A DNA stretch of 64,000 bases from the NCBI GenBank assembly GCA_013397455.1, contig VYZB01000275.1, positions 1,042,781-1,106,780 of the forward strand. The letters run 5' to 3'. Of the stretch, positions 25,231 to 37,514 are shown one piece after another. The notes under the pieces were generated by a model, which was given only the letters and a program-made list of their open reading frames with translations, searched no databases and had not been told where the DNA came from. Source of the DNA: Crotophaga sulcirostris. Taxonomy: Eukaryota; Chordata; Aves; Cuculiformes; Crotophagidae. The position numbers were made by a program, and so were the translations under genes. Position 1 is the first letter of the stretch; each line of letters opens with the position of its first letter.

Positions 25231-27286
25231 GTGGTTACAATAGAAACCGACACACCCTGCAGCGAGGAGCTCTGACATAACTGTGATAAACAAGTTTGTG
25301 GTTCTTGTGATAAAGTATTTTGAATTTGCTGAGCTGTACTTGTCAATGAAGCTGTTGTGAAGGAAAAATCTTTGTGTCATTCTCAACCTGCCTCATAAGT
25401 TAAAGTTTTTTTTTTGTTGTTTGTTTGTTTGTTTTAAATTATCCTTGCTGCTTAAATTTTTAATTGTCTCGTTATGGTATCTGGCTTGTTCTGTTATGTA
25501 GTTTTTCTTTTCAGCCTTTTCACTGGGTAAGCTATCATGTTCCTCACTGTGACAGGGATACAATACATAAGCAATCAGTAATTAAAATATGTGGCCATTC
25601 CTCAGTCTGGCAAAGGACTTACGCATGCATAATCGAATGTGAGAAGTGCTGCTGAAACAAAAAAGGCTGCTTGTATGCTGCAAGTAAAGCACACACTTAT
25701 TTTTCTCTGAGCCTGTAGTCCTAAATCAGAAAGACAAGGAAGCCCATGAAAATACATCCAAGCACCTGCTCCAGTGCAGCCTGGAGCACAGTTCTACAGT
25801 GTGGATGATGCATCGTAATTTATTAACATAACCTGCTAAGTCAATTTAAATGTTTCATGACCTCTGTGCTTTTAAATCCTGTTAAAGCAAATTCTTTATT
25901 ATAAATGTGAAGTGCGTACAAGGCAATCTTCATATCTAATCATTTCTTGCCAGCTCTTCGTTGAGTTGTTTACAGCTGGGAATCCATCTGAAGCAAGCGG
26001 GGGGGGAAACCCTGACATTAATTCTTGCATTGAAATTCAGTCCTATGAAATCACTCTAACATAACCCTATTTTTTTAAAAAAATAAATTAGATGCTTAAT
26101 ATCTAAAGTACAAAGTTGCAGTATGAATTAGCTGGATCATGTTCTTTCATCCTTTGTGCAGGGCTATGTCCTCAACTGGTGGGAAGTGAGAGTTAGATCT
26201 GCATTAGATAAACCAATTTCTGCCTGGTGAGGACTTGGAACAAGGTATTCATTGTGGCCCCTCATTATAGCAAATATCCTCCTGATAAATTCTTCTCTGT
26301 GCCTAAAACTGTAGTAAGTAAAGCCATGTACTAAATGAAGTTAGGAGTCTAGCTGCTAATAATCTGTATATAAATTTAGCTCTATTTTGTGTATCTTGTT
26401 TTGTGTGTATATGTTGCTGTGATTTTATCCCTCCCCTCCTTTGTGTTAGAGGTAACTGTCTTGCACAAATCTGATAAATCATCTATTAAACTAAAACCGA
26501 TGAAATAATGGCTGATGGGAGGTGGAATTTTATTTTTTGTCTCCCAGTAGCATGCATCTTTCTTTGGAGGAAGAAAGTGGCTTTTTTAATGGCTAGTATC
26601 AATTTAATAACTTTTCTTTTTGCAGCTGTGGATGTGTGAGAAGTAGAGCTCAGTCCTGTCACACCATGGGTGAAGGCAGAGGGGAAAGGAGGGTTATGTC
26701 TCTCTTCTGCCAAGAGATGTGTGAGCTCACTGCTGGGCTTCACTAACTGTGACAGGGAGTGAAGTTCATCCTGAACAGTGTTTGAAGTAGGCAGAACCCC
26801 CTTCTCCCAGTGCTCTGCAATATTAAAATGACTTTTCTAAGAGGAATATTGTACACCTGAAAGAATAATAACCCATCATTGTGTTTCTGTGCCTGCCTTC
26901 CATGAGTGTTCCCATAAGTGAGTGTGGGCCTGCTGAGTGTAAAAGTCTCTCTTGGTGCACAGGACAGAGTTCCCCAGTAGAGGAGATTCCTCCCCATCCG
27001 TTCTGAGCGTGTGTTTGCTGCCTTTCTGCCTTTCATCTGGATATTTGCACTTCAAGACCCTAAGGCAGTTCTCACTCTGGTGTGTATTCCTAGCTACTGC
27101 TGCCAAGTGAAGTACAGAGGTGGTGGTTTCTCAGTGAAGTGCTGCATAGCTGAGGTGGTGGCTACGTCCTCTCTTGCTCTTGACTTGTCCTACTTCAAGC
27201 AGGGAATGGTTTAGAGCAAAAATTCACAACTTTTGATTTAATAAAAAAAAACCAGCAAAGACAATCCTCAGAAAACCAGATGTTAA
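25231..27286. other. AT-rich DNA after PROSER2, nothing recognised
   Basis: This is unique sequence between the candidate PROSER2 poly(A) signal and the first intergenic CR1. It has an alternative AATAAA at 26082-26087 that could extend the PROSER2 transcript, but no coding frame that I can support. Confidence 0.4.
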
Positions 27287-27715
27287 TTAAGCTGGTGAAG
27301 GGGCTGGAGCACAAGTCTTACAAGGCTGAGGAACTGGGGTTGTTTAGCCTGGAGAAGAGGAGGATGAGGGGAGACCTCATTGCTGTCTACAACTGCCTGA
27401 CAGGAGGATGTAGCAAGGGGATTGTTGGTCTCTTCTCCCAAGTGACAGGTGATAGGACAAGAGGAAATGGCCTCGAATTGTGCCAGGGGAGGTTTAGATT
27501 GGATATTAGGAAAAATTTCTTTACTGAAGGAGCAGTGAAGCATTGGCACAGGCTGCCCAGGGAAGTGATGGAGTCTCCATCCCTGGAGGTGTTCAGAAAA
27601 ACCATAGATGTGGCACTTTGGGACATGGTTTAGTAGTCACGGTGGTGTTGGGCTGAGGGTTGGACTTGATGATCTTAGAGGTCTTTTCCAACCATAATGA
27701 TTCTGTGATTCTGTG
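27287..27715 (+). mobile_element. CR1 LINE 3' fragment
   Basis: This longer plus-orientation CR1 starts at AAGCTGGTGAAGGGGCTGGA and continues through TTTAGCCTGGAGAAGAGGAG to the ATTCTGTGATTCTGTG tail. A 117-codon open frame inside it belongs to the repeat, not to a host gene. Confidence 0.93.
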
Positions 27716-28251
27716 TTCATGAATGAGTGGCTGCTTTTACTCAGACTCCTCAGAGCAGGGATTGCCCTCAGTGGTTTGAGCCCCACGTTCTTCAAGCAGG
27801 CTGGACCGTGGCGCTGCTCCCCCAGGTTGTGCCTGGGAGCAGCTGAAACCCTTGAAATGATTGCACTGTTTTGAAGATGGATGGAGGTTTTTATTGGATC
27901 TTAAATAGAAGAAAATGAACTGCCATTCCCATGAGCTGCTTTTGTCTCCCCCAGGCAGGATGGTGGTGGTAGCCAAAAAGCCCAGGCAGGTCTAGCAGCC
28001 TGTTCCTGAGCTTCCCAGGGCTGCCCTGGGGCTGGGGTGCATCTGAGCCAGGACAGGGCAGGTGGCCTCTCCTGACTGTGTCCAGGTTGGAGCCAGTGTG
28101 AGAGCATTGAACTTGGCTCAGTCTGTAACAGAACTGAAACCAAGCTACAGTGCCTCACTTCTGCTGGAGGTGAAACCTCACGGAGCTGCCCAGTTACTGT
28201 CAGGTGGCTGCAGCTTGGAGAATAAGCTTTTTATGTTTTGATGGTTTTTAG
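27716..28251. other. GC-richer unique stretch between two CR1 copies
   Basis: About 540 bp of higher-GC unique DNA lies between two plus-strand CR1 fragments. No coding frame or RNA gene is recognised. Confidence 0.4.
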
Positions 28252-28487
28252 GGGAGGTTTAGGCTTGATATTGGGAAAAAAATCTTCACTGAAAGGGTGA
28301 TTGGCCATTGGAATGTGCTGCCCAGGGAGGTGGTGGAGTCACCGACCCTGGAGGTGTTTAAGAGGAGATTGGATGAGGCACTCAGTGCCATGGTTTAGTT
28401 GATGGGTTGGTGTTAGTGTTGGGTTATAGGTTGGACTCGATGATCTCAAAGGTCCTTTCCAACCTCGTAATACTGTGATACTGTGAC
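28252..28487 (+). mobile_element. CR1 LINE 3' fragment (ATACTGTG-tail subfamily)
   Basis: CR1 3' end in plus orientation, from GGGGAGGTTTAGGCTTGATA to the tail AATACTGTGATACTGTGA. It is very similar to the copy at 8855-9083. Confidence 0.93.
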
Positions 28488-30232
28488 TGTTTCTGTGCTT
28501 GTTCTATACACTAATTTCCCTATTCCCTTAAAAAGAAAAGTTTCAGAAAACGTTTTCCGTAGCTGATGAGGGAAGGCGCGAGGCTAAAGGGAGGTGGCAG
28601 TTCTGGCTCAGCCCCTGGGGCTGGGTTTCTGCTGCTGGAGCCACCAGCAGGGCTGTGGGTCACAGTGCTCCTCTGTGAGCTTGGGCTGGTTTGTAAGTCA
28701 GGTGAGGGACAGATGCTGCCTTAGAGGTGGATCTTAGACAAAAGGAAGTTATTTAATTCATTGCTTCTTGCATTCAACCCTCCACCTGCACAAGGCCTTG
28801 CTTTCAGTTCTTCCCTGTAGAGGCAAAGGCAGAGGAGTCTTCATCACAGCATCAACTCCCAAACTATAAATATTCTTTTCCCTGAGGTAAGGAGTGTCCT
28901 TAGACTGGATGGAGCCAAATCTTTCCACTGAACCCACCCTTCTCTTGCGTGTTTTGTTTTTGTTTGGTCTTTTTTTTTCCCCCTCAGAATGTGGCTTTCT
29001 CTTCCCATGTGAGGTGACCCCTCCCAAAGTAGGAAATGCCTTCCTTGAGAAGTCAGTGCATCCCTGGTCAGATGTGTTCTTACCTCGAGGGCTCTGCGAG
29101 GAAAGATTATTTTGGTTAGTAGGGTTTAGTCATTACTTCTCAGCTTTCAGATTTTTCCACTGGATCCTAATTCCCTGCTGCTACTTGCAACCAGCAAAAT
29201 GAAGAAAACCAGAAGAGTCTTCAGTAACTCTGAGATTAAACTGAACAGGTGTGAGGAACTGCAGAGAAGCCAGCTGGCAGGCTCCAGGAGCAGCTCCGCT
29301 TCAATTTCTCTTTTGTTCAAAGGTCTTTGCTTTAATGAATGTTTCACAGAGCCCCAGGACTCCCAAAGTAATTCTGAGAGGTTCCCCAGGGCTGCTGAGG
29401 CACTTATTATCCCAGGAGCATTATTTTCTCCCCAAGTGGGTGTCTCTGTATCACAAGGAAAGGTGGCTGTTACAGTGTCCTCACCTGAAGGACAAATGAA
29501 GGCCAGGTTTTTGGATTCTTAATTTTCAAAAATGTAATAACTTGATAAAAACTAGTGTGGATGTTGAAGGTTTGAATGTAAAAGAAAATAAATGCATAAA
29601 ATCCTTAGCTTAATATTTGAAACAAGACACAGCTCCAGGTTCCAAAGCCTGTGAGGTTGGACATTCCCTGTGTCTCTGTGCTGGAGCTGCCAAGGGCTCT
29701 GTTGAGCTGCTCCCCAAGCTCTCTCACACCTCTTCGCTTCAGCCCCTTCCCTTGCAGTTCCTGCCCTGGGTACAGTGTCCCCTGCAGCAGGGGCACCTCA
29801 CCTGCCCAGCTCTCAAACCAGCCCCTGCCAGGTGGTGCAACAGCCACCCAAAACGCAGCGCAGGGTGGAAGACAATGATTGTCTCACCTTATCTGCTGGG
29901 AAAGTTTGCAGTAATTCTCTTTATTTATTAGCTACAGCCCCCCAGGGAGCCGAGTAACCCGGAGCAGCGTGGGGGAGGAAGGGTGGCTGCCCTGTGCCTT
30001 TCATCACCAGGAAAGTGTTGTCACCTTCCAAGGCCAACCCCGGGCGCTGCAGCAGTGGAGGAGCCTCGACATCCTTCCTCTCCATTTCCCAATTTTCCAA
30101 CAGGAGATCACAGCAGAGCTACTGGAAAAGCATCTGACTGAGACAACAGGGCTGGGGAGGGCCAAGGGATGTTTCGCCCACAGACCAGCCAGGCCTGGGA
30201 GGAAGGCAGGCTTGGTGATCACTGCTGAACCT
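28488..30232. other. Intergenic DNA, nothing recognised
   Basis: This 1.7 kb stretch lies between CR1 copies. The part from 29600 to 30230 is GC-richer. Open frames on both strands are short, overlap each other and have no family resemblance, so I do not call a gene. Confidence 0.4.
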
Positions 30233-30505
30233 CACAGTATCACAAGGTTGGAAAGGACCTCTGAGGTCATCGAGTCCAACCTATAACCCAACACCAACCC
30301 ATCATCTAAACCATGGCACTGAGTGCCTCATCCAGTCTCCTCTTAAAGACCTCCAGGGTTGGCGACTCCACCACCTCCCTGGGCAGCACATTCCAATGGC
30401 TAATTAACCTTTCAGTAAAGAACTTTTTCCTAATATCAAGCCTAAACTTTCCCTTACAAAGCTTGAGTCCATGTCCTCTAGTTCTGTCACCGGTAACCTG
30501 AGAGA
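30233..30505 (-). mobile_element. CR1 LINE 3' fragment (ATACTGTG-tail subfamily)
   Basis: This minus-orientation CR1 starts with the reverse-complemented tail CACAGTATCACAAGGTTGG and continues through CATCGAGTCCAACCTATAAC and the TCTAGTTCTGTCACC block. It is close to the copies at 8855, 28252 and 37016. Confidence 0.92.
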
Positions 30506-31900
30506 GCCTCATGCTTGTATTTGTGAGTTGGGGCACTAAGCTATGGCCCAGCTCTCCCAGTAAGTGCACATCCACCTCCCAGTGGCATCACACTTCCTGT
30601 CAAAGTCTCACATGGACCTTAGAGCAGGTCCCATCTCTTTGAGCCATGGCTTGTTCAGCCCAGGAGCGACTGGGGAGCTCATGGAGCTCAGAGCAGATGT
30701 GTGGCAGGGTGCAAGGAACCTGCAGGAACCTGGAGAGCCCACACTAAGCTGCACAGCCCTTGGAGCCCCCAGCCCTCTCTGGGTGCAGCGCACGCTCCTG
30801 CTGAACAGCAGCTCTCCCAGCACTGACCCCGACAATGGCTTCGTGAACCTCACTTCCCTCTCTGACTCAGCCTCAGAGATCTCCATTGTCATGGAATCAC
30901 TCATTTCCTCAGAGGTTCTGGGAGGTCAAATTCACCATCACAGTCCCATAATGTATTTTTTCCCCATAATTTCAATGGAACCTCTCTACATTTGGAGCTT
31001 CTGTTATTGTAAGCATCAGAAAATTGTATAGGTTTTTTTTGTTGTTGTTGTTGTTGTTGTTCTGTGCCTGCTTATCCATCCCTGCAAGGAAGGGCAAGAG
31101 CTGTGTTTCCCAGCTGGGAATGGAGAGCAGTGACCATAAGTTAAGAAAAAAAGGAGTAGAGATGAGCTTGACCTTCCAGTTCCCAGGCTTATGCACTAAT
31201 CCTGACTCACCCTTCCTCTCCCACCACCACACCTACCACTTTGGGAACATTTACTTGCCAGCCCAGGAATAAAACCAGCAGCCTGGAAGCTTAGACTTAC
31301 GTGTGCAATGAGTTGCTCATACTCTGATTGATGAAGATAAGCCACCCATTGTAGTGATGCTCAGGGGGTGGAATAACACGAGGAGGAAGAGTTTGCACAA
31401 GCTGGGGCAGCAGGAGGGAGGCTCAGTCTTCATCTTTAAACCTCTATTAGGGAAGAGTTGTCAGTGCTTTTCTGTTTCCAGTGTACAAACTGGCACGAGG
31501 ATAGAGGATCAACAGGGGCTTCAGGATTCATGACACAAACTTCATTACTGTGGAACATTTCCTGCCTCCTAAATGGATTTAGTTTGCCTGGTCAAGTTTA
31601 ATTTTTATTTATGGCAGAAGCTTTCCAGTGTGCTCAAGCCCAGGAAATGGGCACTGTCGGGCTGGTACAGAGGTTCCTGCTACATCCTAGAATAAAACCT
31701 CAAGCTCTGCCAGCCATGCCGAAAGCAGAGAAGTTCCTCCGCAGCACATCATCCTACAGGCAATGGGTAGATGGTTTTTGGGTCCTTTGAACCCAAAAGC
31801 TGGTTTGATTTTATGTCAGGCAAGACTCACAACTCATAATAAACCCCTGGTTAACAGGGCTTGGGATTTGGGACCAATCTGAACACCAAACCACAGACAA
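30506..31900. other. Intergenic DNA with a (GTT)n microsatellite
   Basis: This is unique intergenic sequence. A T8 run followed by (GTT)7 occupies about 31033-31061. A 155-codon open frame on the plus strand (30564-31031) begins close to the CR1 and has no recognisable protein features. Confidence 0.45.
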
Positions 31901-31947
31901 TTACACCTCTCGGGCGTTACAATAGGAAAGTTTGCCTGAGTCCTGCT

Positions 31948-32383
31948 GTTGTGTCCAGGTTTCCATCAGAAAAGAACGGCTGCCCCAGAAGGGGTGAGGA
32001 AGTGGGGTCTGCCCAGAACAGCTCAGCTGAATTCCCGGAGAGAAGTGGACTGGTCCTCCCTGGCCACCACGCTGACCGCCGGATCTTCCTCCCAGGAGAG
32101 GGCTCTTCCTGCCATGAGCCCAAGGAGGAAACCAGAGCCCCGCTGCCACATGAAAAGCTCCTCAGAGCAGAGAGAATAAAAGCCAGAGCTGCCTCTGAGA
32201 CAGCTACTTGGCTACCTGAGCTCCATTTCCACCGCTCCAGGGACGGAACTTCCAGCAACTCCTATCAATTTAGTGACCACTTACTGGATTAATAAAACAA
32301 AGACACCAAGCCCTCTTGGGCCGTCAACCATGACCCGTTCCCAGTAGAAAAGGTCGCTCCCTTTTAGCCCGTGCACAACAGGA
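31948..32383 (+). mobile_element. Possible degenerate solo LTR
   Basis: The stretch has LTR-like order: a TG start (TGTTGTGTCC), a GC-richer U3-like segment, an AT-rich promoter-like box (GAGAATAAAAGCC near 32173-32185), AATAAA near 32291 about 115 bp later, and a CA end near 32383. I could not find a matching second LTR or a target-site duplication, and I do not recognise the family. The boundaries are guesses. Confidence 0.22.
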
Positions 32384-32911
32384 ATTCTCTTCAGGTAAAA
32401 AAACTCTTCAGGTAAAGGTCAAAGAACAAATAAACATTAGCAAAATCAGAATTTCTTCCTGCTTTTTAACTGTCTCAACCATTTTTTTGTTTGTCCAACA
32501 GTCTAGATCCAGGTAATAGAGGGAAGGAAGGAATGAGGCTTTAACGGAATGTTGTTTGTTCTTCTAACAACAATCACAAACACCAAGTGTTTTAATGGCA
32601 CCATCATACCCCGACAATAACAACTTAAAAGCAAAGTTTATAATGCAAACAATACAAGTAAATGTTTTGACATTTACTCACTTGTTTGATTCTGGCCCAG
32701 ATAGTTTCCTACTGCCAGCACGCTGGGATGTCCCTAGGAGTGGCTGGAAAAAATCCTATTTATAGTTGAGTTCTGAGAAGAGACAGCAACGTGTCGTCTC
32801 AGGTGAGCATCTTCAACTGGGCAGAATGGTGCATGGCTGAGGGAAAAAAACCTTGTTGTGGAAAAAATTAGTGATGAAGCTCAAAAGAAAAGGTAAAAAA
32901 CCTTAATGTAT

Positions 32912-33313
32912 NNNNNNNNNNNNNNNNNNNNNNNNNNNNNNNNNNNNNNNNNNNNNNNNNNNNNNNNNNNNNNNNNNNNNNNNNNNNNNNNNNNNNNNNN
33001 NNNNNNNNNNNNNNNNNNNNNNNNNNNNNNNNNNNNNNNNNNNNNNNNNNNNNNNNNNNNNNNNNNNNNNNNNNNNNNNNNNNNNNNNNNNNNNNNNNNN
33101 NNNNNNNNNNNNNNNNNNNNNNNNNNNNNNNNNNNNNNNNNNNNNNNNNNNNNNNNNNNNNNNNNNNNNNNNNNNNNNNNNNNNNNNNNNNNNNNNNNNN
33201 NNNNNNNNNNNNNNNNNNNNNNNNNNNNNNNNNNNNNNNNNNNNNNNNNNNNNNNNNNNNNNNNNNNNNNNNNNNNNNNNNNNNNNNNNNNNNNNNNNNN
33301 NNNNNNNNNNNNN
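32912..33313. other. Assembly gap
   Basis: A run of about 402 N bases. Open frames that cross it are artefacts. Elevated CpG lies immediately to its right, so GC-rich sequence may be missing here. Confidence 1.
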
Positions 33314-33389
33314 AACAGCAAAGCACAGGGACTCTCCCAGCACTCAGAAGTCTTTCAGGGTGAACACGCACAGACTATTAATTGCTCAC

Positions 33390-33605
33390 ACTTGGCCGCA
33401 GCCGCTCACGAGCCGGTGCTGGCGCTGACCAGGCGGGAGAAGCCGTGCTGCCAGCCCACGAAGCCCATCCTGGGTTATTTCCCCAAGTCAGCACTTTTCA
33501 ACAGCATCACATTTACTTAAGTCAATGTAAAGAAAAGGCTGCATCAGCAAAGCGCCGGAGCCGAACACGGCGACTCCTCGCAACTCGCACCGTGCTGCCC
33601 TGCCA
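33390..33605. promoter_or_regulatory. CpG-dense block next to the assembly gap
   Basis: By eye there are about 16 CpG dinucleotides in roughly 215 bp, while the surrounding intergenic DNA has very few. It lies between two convergent genes, where neither promoter is expected. It could be a CpG island of an unannotated transcript, an exon of a GC-rich gene partly hidden in the gap, or a GC-rich repeat. I recognise no protein in it. Confidence 0.35.
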
Positions 33606-34111
33606 AGTACACAACTACTGATTCACTGGAAAAGGGAAACGAAAAAAAACCATGAAAACTCCAGCAAATCAGGCAGACTCCACAATAGAGAGCAGGTTTT
33701 CCAAGCCTTAATATACATTACATTATGTGTGTGTGCTGTGGTATATGTGCACTGATGTGTTTGTATATTATATTTTTCTCTTCATAAGAGAAACAGCACA
33801 AGGGAACTCTTTCTCCGAAGGTCTGAAAAAGTTAAAGTCACAGCAAGTCTGAAAACTCAGTAATTCATGAAAAAAAAAGAAAATATTTATAGGTTTTCTA
33901 TTTTAAGTTTTATCACATTGCAGCACTGCAGGGTAGAAAGAGAGGGCCAATACCACGAGCTGGAATTTAAGGTGTTGCCTGGGAGAACTGACATTCCTAG
34001 GTGAACCTGGAACTTGCCAGCTTTGGCTCTTCCCAGCCACCTTGGCTCCATCCCAGAGAAAGGACTAACACAGCACCCCAGCTCACACAGGCTTTCGAGT
34101 GATGCGCCACA
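33606..34111. other. AT-rich intergenic DNA, nothing recognised
   Basis: About 500 bp of unique sequence between the CpG-dense block and a CR1 fragment. It includes a short TG-rich stretch near 33725-33760. No gene is supported. Confidence 0.4.
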
Positions 34112-34515
34112 AATCAAAGAATCCCAGACAGGTCTGGGCTGGAGGGACTGTTAAAGCCGGACTGATCGACCACGCCTGCCACGGGCAGGGACACCTCCCA
34201 CAGGATCAGGTTGCTCAAAGCCCCATCCAACCCGGCCTTGAACACCTCCAGGGAAGCCATGACTTCCCTGGGCAACCTGTGCCAGTGCCTCACCCATCTC
34301 AGCATAAAGAACGTCTTCCTAATGTCCAGTCTAAACCTACCGTCTCTCAGACTGTTGCCTCCTGCCCGGTCGCTACAGGTAAACAGTCTCTGTCTTTCTT
34401 TAAGCCCACTTTAAGTACAAAGGCCACAATAAGGTCTTCCCAAAGCCTTCTCTTCTCCAGGCTGAGCAACCCCAACTCACTCAGCACTTCTTTGCAGAGC
34501 AGCTGCTCCTGCCCT
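34112..34515 (-). mobile_element. CR1 LINE 3' fragment
   Basis: CR1 3' end in minus orientation: ATCAAAGAATCCCAGACAGG (tail), CCTTGAACACCTCCAGGGA, and the CTTCTCCAGGCTGAGCAACC block. Confidence 0.88.
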
Positions 34516-35082
34516 CTGATGCCCTACGGTATCATCGGGTCTCATGGACTTGAGGTTCCTCACATGGTCACAAACTTGGTCTCCTATAATGGGACAGACT
34601 TCATTCCCCCAGATCCTGCCTGGAATTTTGGGGGCTTGAGGGATGTGGGAACAGAGATAATCCTTGAAAACTCAGGCAAAAAAAACCGCATTGAGTACAA
34701 TCATAGAGCACATTTTCTGGCTGTCAGCAAGCCAGCTCAATGAGCCATACCTTGGTGAAGATGCAACTTCAAATGCCTGGACCTGACTTCAATCCAATTT
34801 CGATAAGAAAATAGAGAAATCTTTTACGCAATCAAGGGCATGAAACAATTTCTCCTTCATTTATGCACATTTTTATAGACTTAACTACTACTGTGCATGG
34901 TTGGGAATGCTGCTTTAGAAACACTCTTTGTAGGAGTGCCTTTGACTGGCATCCCTTGAGCAACGCTCCTGAGGGAACATCTTCACTCCCATCAAATGAT
35001 GCCACAGTTTAAATCCAGCCTGATTTTCCCAGTGACCTGTTGCACCTACAGGTCACTGTATTGTAGGGAAAGAGGAACAATG
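34516..35082. other. Intergenic DNA between divergent CR1 copies
   Basis: This is unique sequence between a minus and a plus CR1 fragment. An open frame continues from the left CR1 into it (to 34743) but shows no recognisable domain. Confidence 0.4.
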
Positions 35083-35706
35083 TGTGCTTGTAGCCCAGAA
35101 AACCAAGTGTATCCTGGGCTGCATCAAAAGAAATGTGTCCAGCAGGTCAAAGGAGGCAACTCTGCCCTTGTACGCCACTCTCGTGAGACCCCACCTGGAG
35201 TCCTGCATCCAGCTCTGGGGCCCTCAGCACAGGAAGGAAGGACATGGATCTGTTTGAGAGTGTCCAGAGGAGGCCACAAAGATGATCAGAGGGTTGGAGC
35301 TCCTCTCCTATAAGGACAGGCTGAGAGAGTTGGGGTTGTTCAACCTAGAGAAGAGAAGGCTCCAAGGAGACTTTACAGCAGCCTTCCAGCACTTAAAGGG
35401 GGCTACAGGAAAGCTGGGGAGGGACTCTTCAGCAGGGAGTGAAGGGATAGGACAAGGGGGAGCAGTTTCAAGCTGAAAAAGGGGAGATTTAGATTAGATG
35501 TTAGGAAGAAATGTGCTCCTGCGAGGGTGGGGAGGCACCGGCACAGGTTGCCCAGGGAAGTCGTGGATGCTCCATCCTTGAGCCCAGGTCGGATGGGGCT
35601 TGGAGTAACCTGATCCAGTGGGAGGTGTCCCGGCCCATGGCACAGGGGGTGGAACTGGATGATCTTTAAAAGGTCCATTCTGACCCAACTCATTTTAGGA
35701 TTCCAT
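35083..35706 (+). mobile_element. CR1 LINE 3' fragment (longer copy)
   Basis: At about 620 bp this is one of the longest CR1 copies in the window, in plus orientation. It runs from TAGCCCAGAAAACCAAGTGT through GACCCCACCTGGAGTCCTGC and TTCAACCTAGAGAAGAGAAG to a degraded terminal octamer. Confidence 0.92.
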
Positions 35707-37015
35707 ATTAGATAGAACTTCATTAGTTCAAATAAATAACCTGTAATCTGGATAAAGCAGCAGGATTCACAGGTAAGAGACAAGCACTAATTGAAATACA
35801 AGTTATTCCCCTGTTCCTGTATCAAAACCAAGCAGCTCACCTGACCATTTTAATGAAATATTCTTTAAAGGAGAGCAAGCCATTCTAATAACAAACTGAA
35901 AGGAAGCCACACCTTCCCTACAGCAACCAGCACAGGTTAGGTGGCAGAAGTGCTTTGCCAGCAGCAGGACAGCACCTGCCCACATCGTTGGGTTGTGGGG
36001 CTGGCAAAGGGAAAAGCAAACGACAGTACCTGCTCTTTTTTTTTTTCTGTTCAGCCCTGATTGTTTCACATTAGCAGTTTTTGACATGAGCATTTCCTTC
36101 AGCAAAACTTCAGTTTATTTCAAGATCACACGTAAAAGGTTTCACTGAACTGTGTTTTGATTTCCACCTGAAGTAAGGGAATGCTCAAGCCAACCCCCAA
36201 CTCTCTTTAGCAAATAACTTCATAAAAACATTTCTATTGATCTCAATTCCATCCAAAGCATTAGACTGACAGATACAAAATAAAGCAAATGCAAATTCAC
36301 GTTTTATTTTTCTGCAGTTATTCAATTTGGACAAATTAAATGCCTTTGAAACTAAGCAGCGGGTTGAGAAAAGGAAGTTGGCTTTTCCTTTGAACCACAA
36401 TTAGACGCTTAATTTGCTAATAGGAATTGGTAGGCATTTTTCATCAGGGAAGTGGAAATTAGATTTGACCAACAGATACGGTCAGACTGCTGCAGAACAC
36501 ATTCCTGGAGGAGCTCAGAGATACAAAATGTGATTAATGCATCCACAAATTGTATGGGGAAAAAAAATATATGAGAAGAAACGCACAGGCTGTTTAAACA
36601 CAAGACTAAAAACAAAGACCTGGTCTTTCTACAAGGTGGTACTGCTTACAGGGCATGTCCATCCCACGGCCACAGCACAAAGTATGAACAGAGACACTTG
36701 TGACAAAGTGGGTTTGGGTGACAGCACACGGTCAGGGTATTTGTCCCCTTACAAAATGAGATCTGAGTCTGGCAGAAATCTGGAAAAACACATCTACATG
36801 TGATGTTATGAAAATTTTCAGCCAAGTTCTGCAAAACTGGAAGCTGTTCACCACCACTTGACCCAACATCCTTGGAGAAAGCATGCTCAAAGGATTCCAC
36901 CACTTCCCAATCCCTGACAGCACGTGCATACAAAGAGGCAGCCCTAGAGCTACACTGGCAGTTCTTCCACGCTCAACACTCAGTTCTGTGATTAAAGAAC
37001 CTGACTTTAAGTAGG
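35707..37015. other. Intergenic DNA, nothing recognised
   Basis: About 1.3 kb of unique AT-rich sequence between CR1 fragments. No coding frame above 100 codons and no RNA gene recognised. Confidence 0.4.
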
Positions 37016-37112
37016 TATCACAGTATCACAAGGTTGGAAAGGACCTCTGAGATCATCGAGTCCAACCTATAACCCAACACTAACACCAACCCATCATCTA
37101 AACCATGGCACA
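37016..37112 (-). mobile_element. Short CR1 LINE 3' end (ATACTGTG-tail subfamily)
   Basis: This 97-bp fragment contains only the tail of the element in minus orientation (TATCACAGTATCACAAGGTT to TCTAAACCATGGCAC). It matches the corresponding part of the copy at 30233-30505 almost base for base, so it is a severely 5'-truncated insertion. Confidence 0.93.
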
Positions 37113-37514
37113 GGTATTGTAAGAGCCTTGAAATCTTCAGGCCAAAGCATCATTGCTTAATTTAACTCAAGCCAGTTTTCTGGTTCGGTTCACTACGTGG
37201 CTGCACAACACCAAAGGGGAAGAGGCAGCTGCCACTGGCAAGGTGGGGTTTGAGCCACTTCTTCCAGAGCCACTGTCTGGACATGACAATTTACATTATG
37301 TGAAATGATCTCTGTTTCACAACAACTGCTTAAGCAGCAAGAAAAGCCTGCATTTACTAAGCGTGCTTTAGGTATGTTTTCTGGGGCCTGAATCCTCCTG
37401 CTTTGGTGAAATGCCATCTGGTCTCCCGTTGCACTGCCCGAGCCCTGTGTGATAGCACAAATTCTTCAAAACATCTTTTCAGAAGAAGCAAAGTCAACGT
37501 AAGGAGTCAGACAT

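Noticed and set aside
27280..27633. A 117-codon frame reading [20 protein letters not shown]
   Set aside because: This is CR1 3' sequence and recurs in the other CR1 copies; it is not a host gene.
30564..31031. A 155-codon plus-strand frame in intergenic DNA
   Set aside because: No domain, no splice or promoter context, and competing open frames on the other strand over the same GC-rich stretch.
31861..32292. A 143-codon plus-strand frame with overlapping frames on both strands
   Set aside because: Composition reflects local GC content; the stretch is better described as a possible LTR.
32868..33520. Several open frames of 146-204 codons on both strands
   Set aside because: They consist almost entirely of undetermined residues from the N gap.
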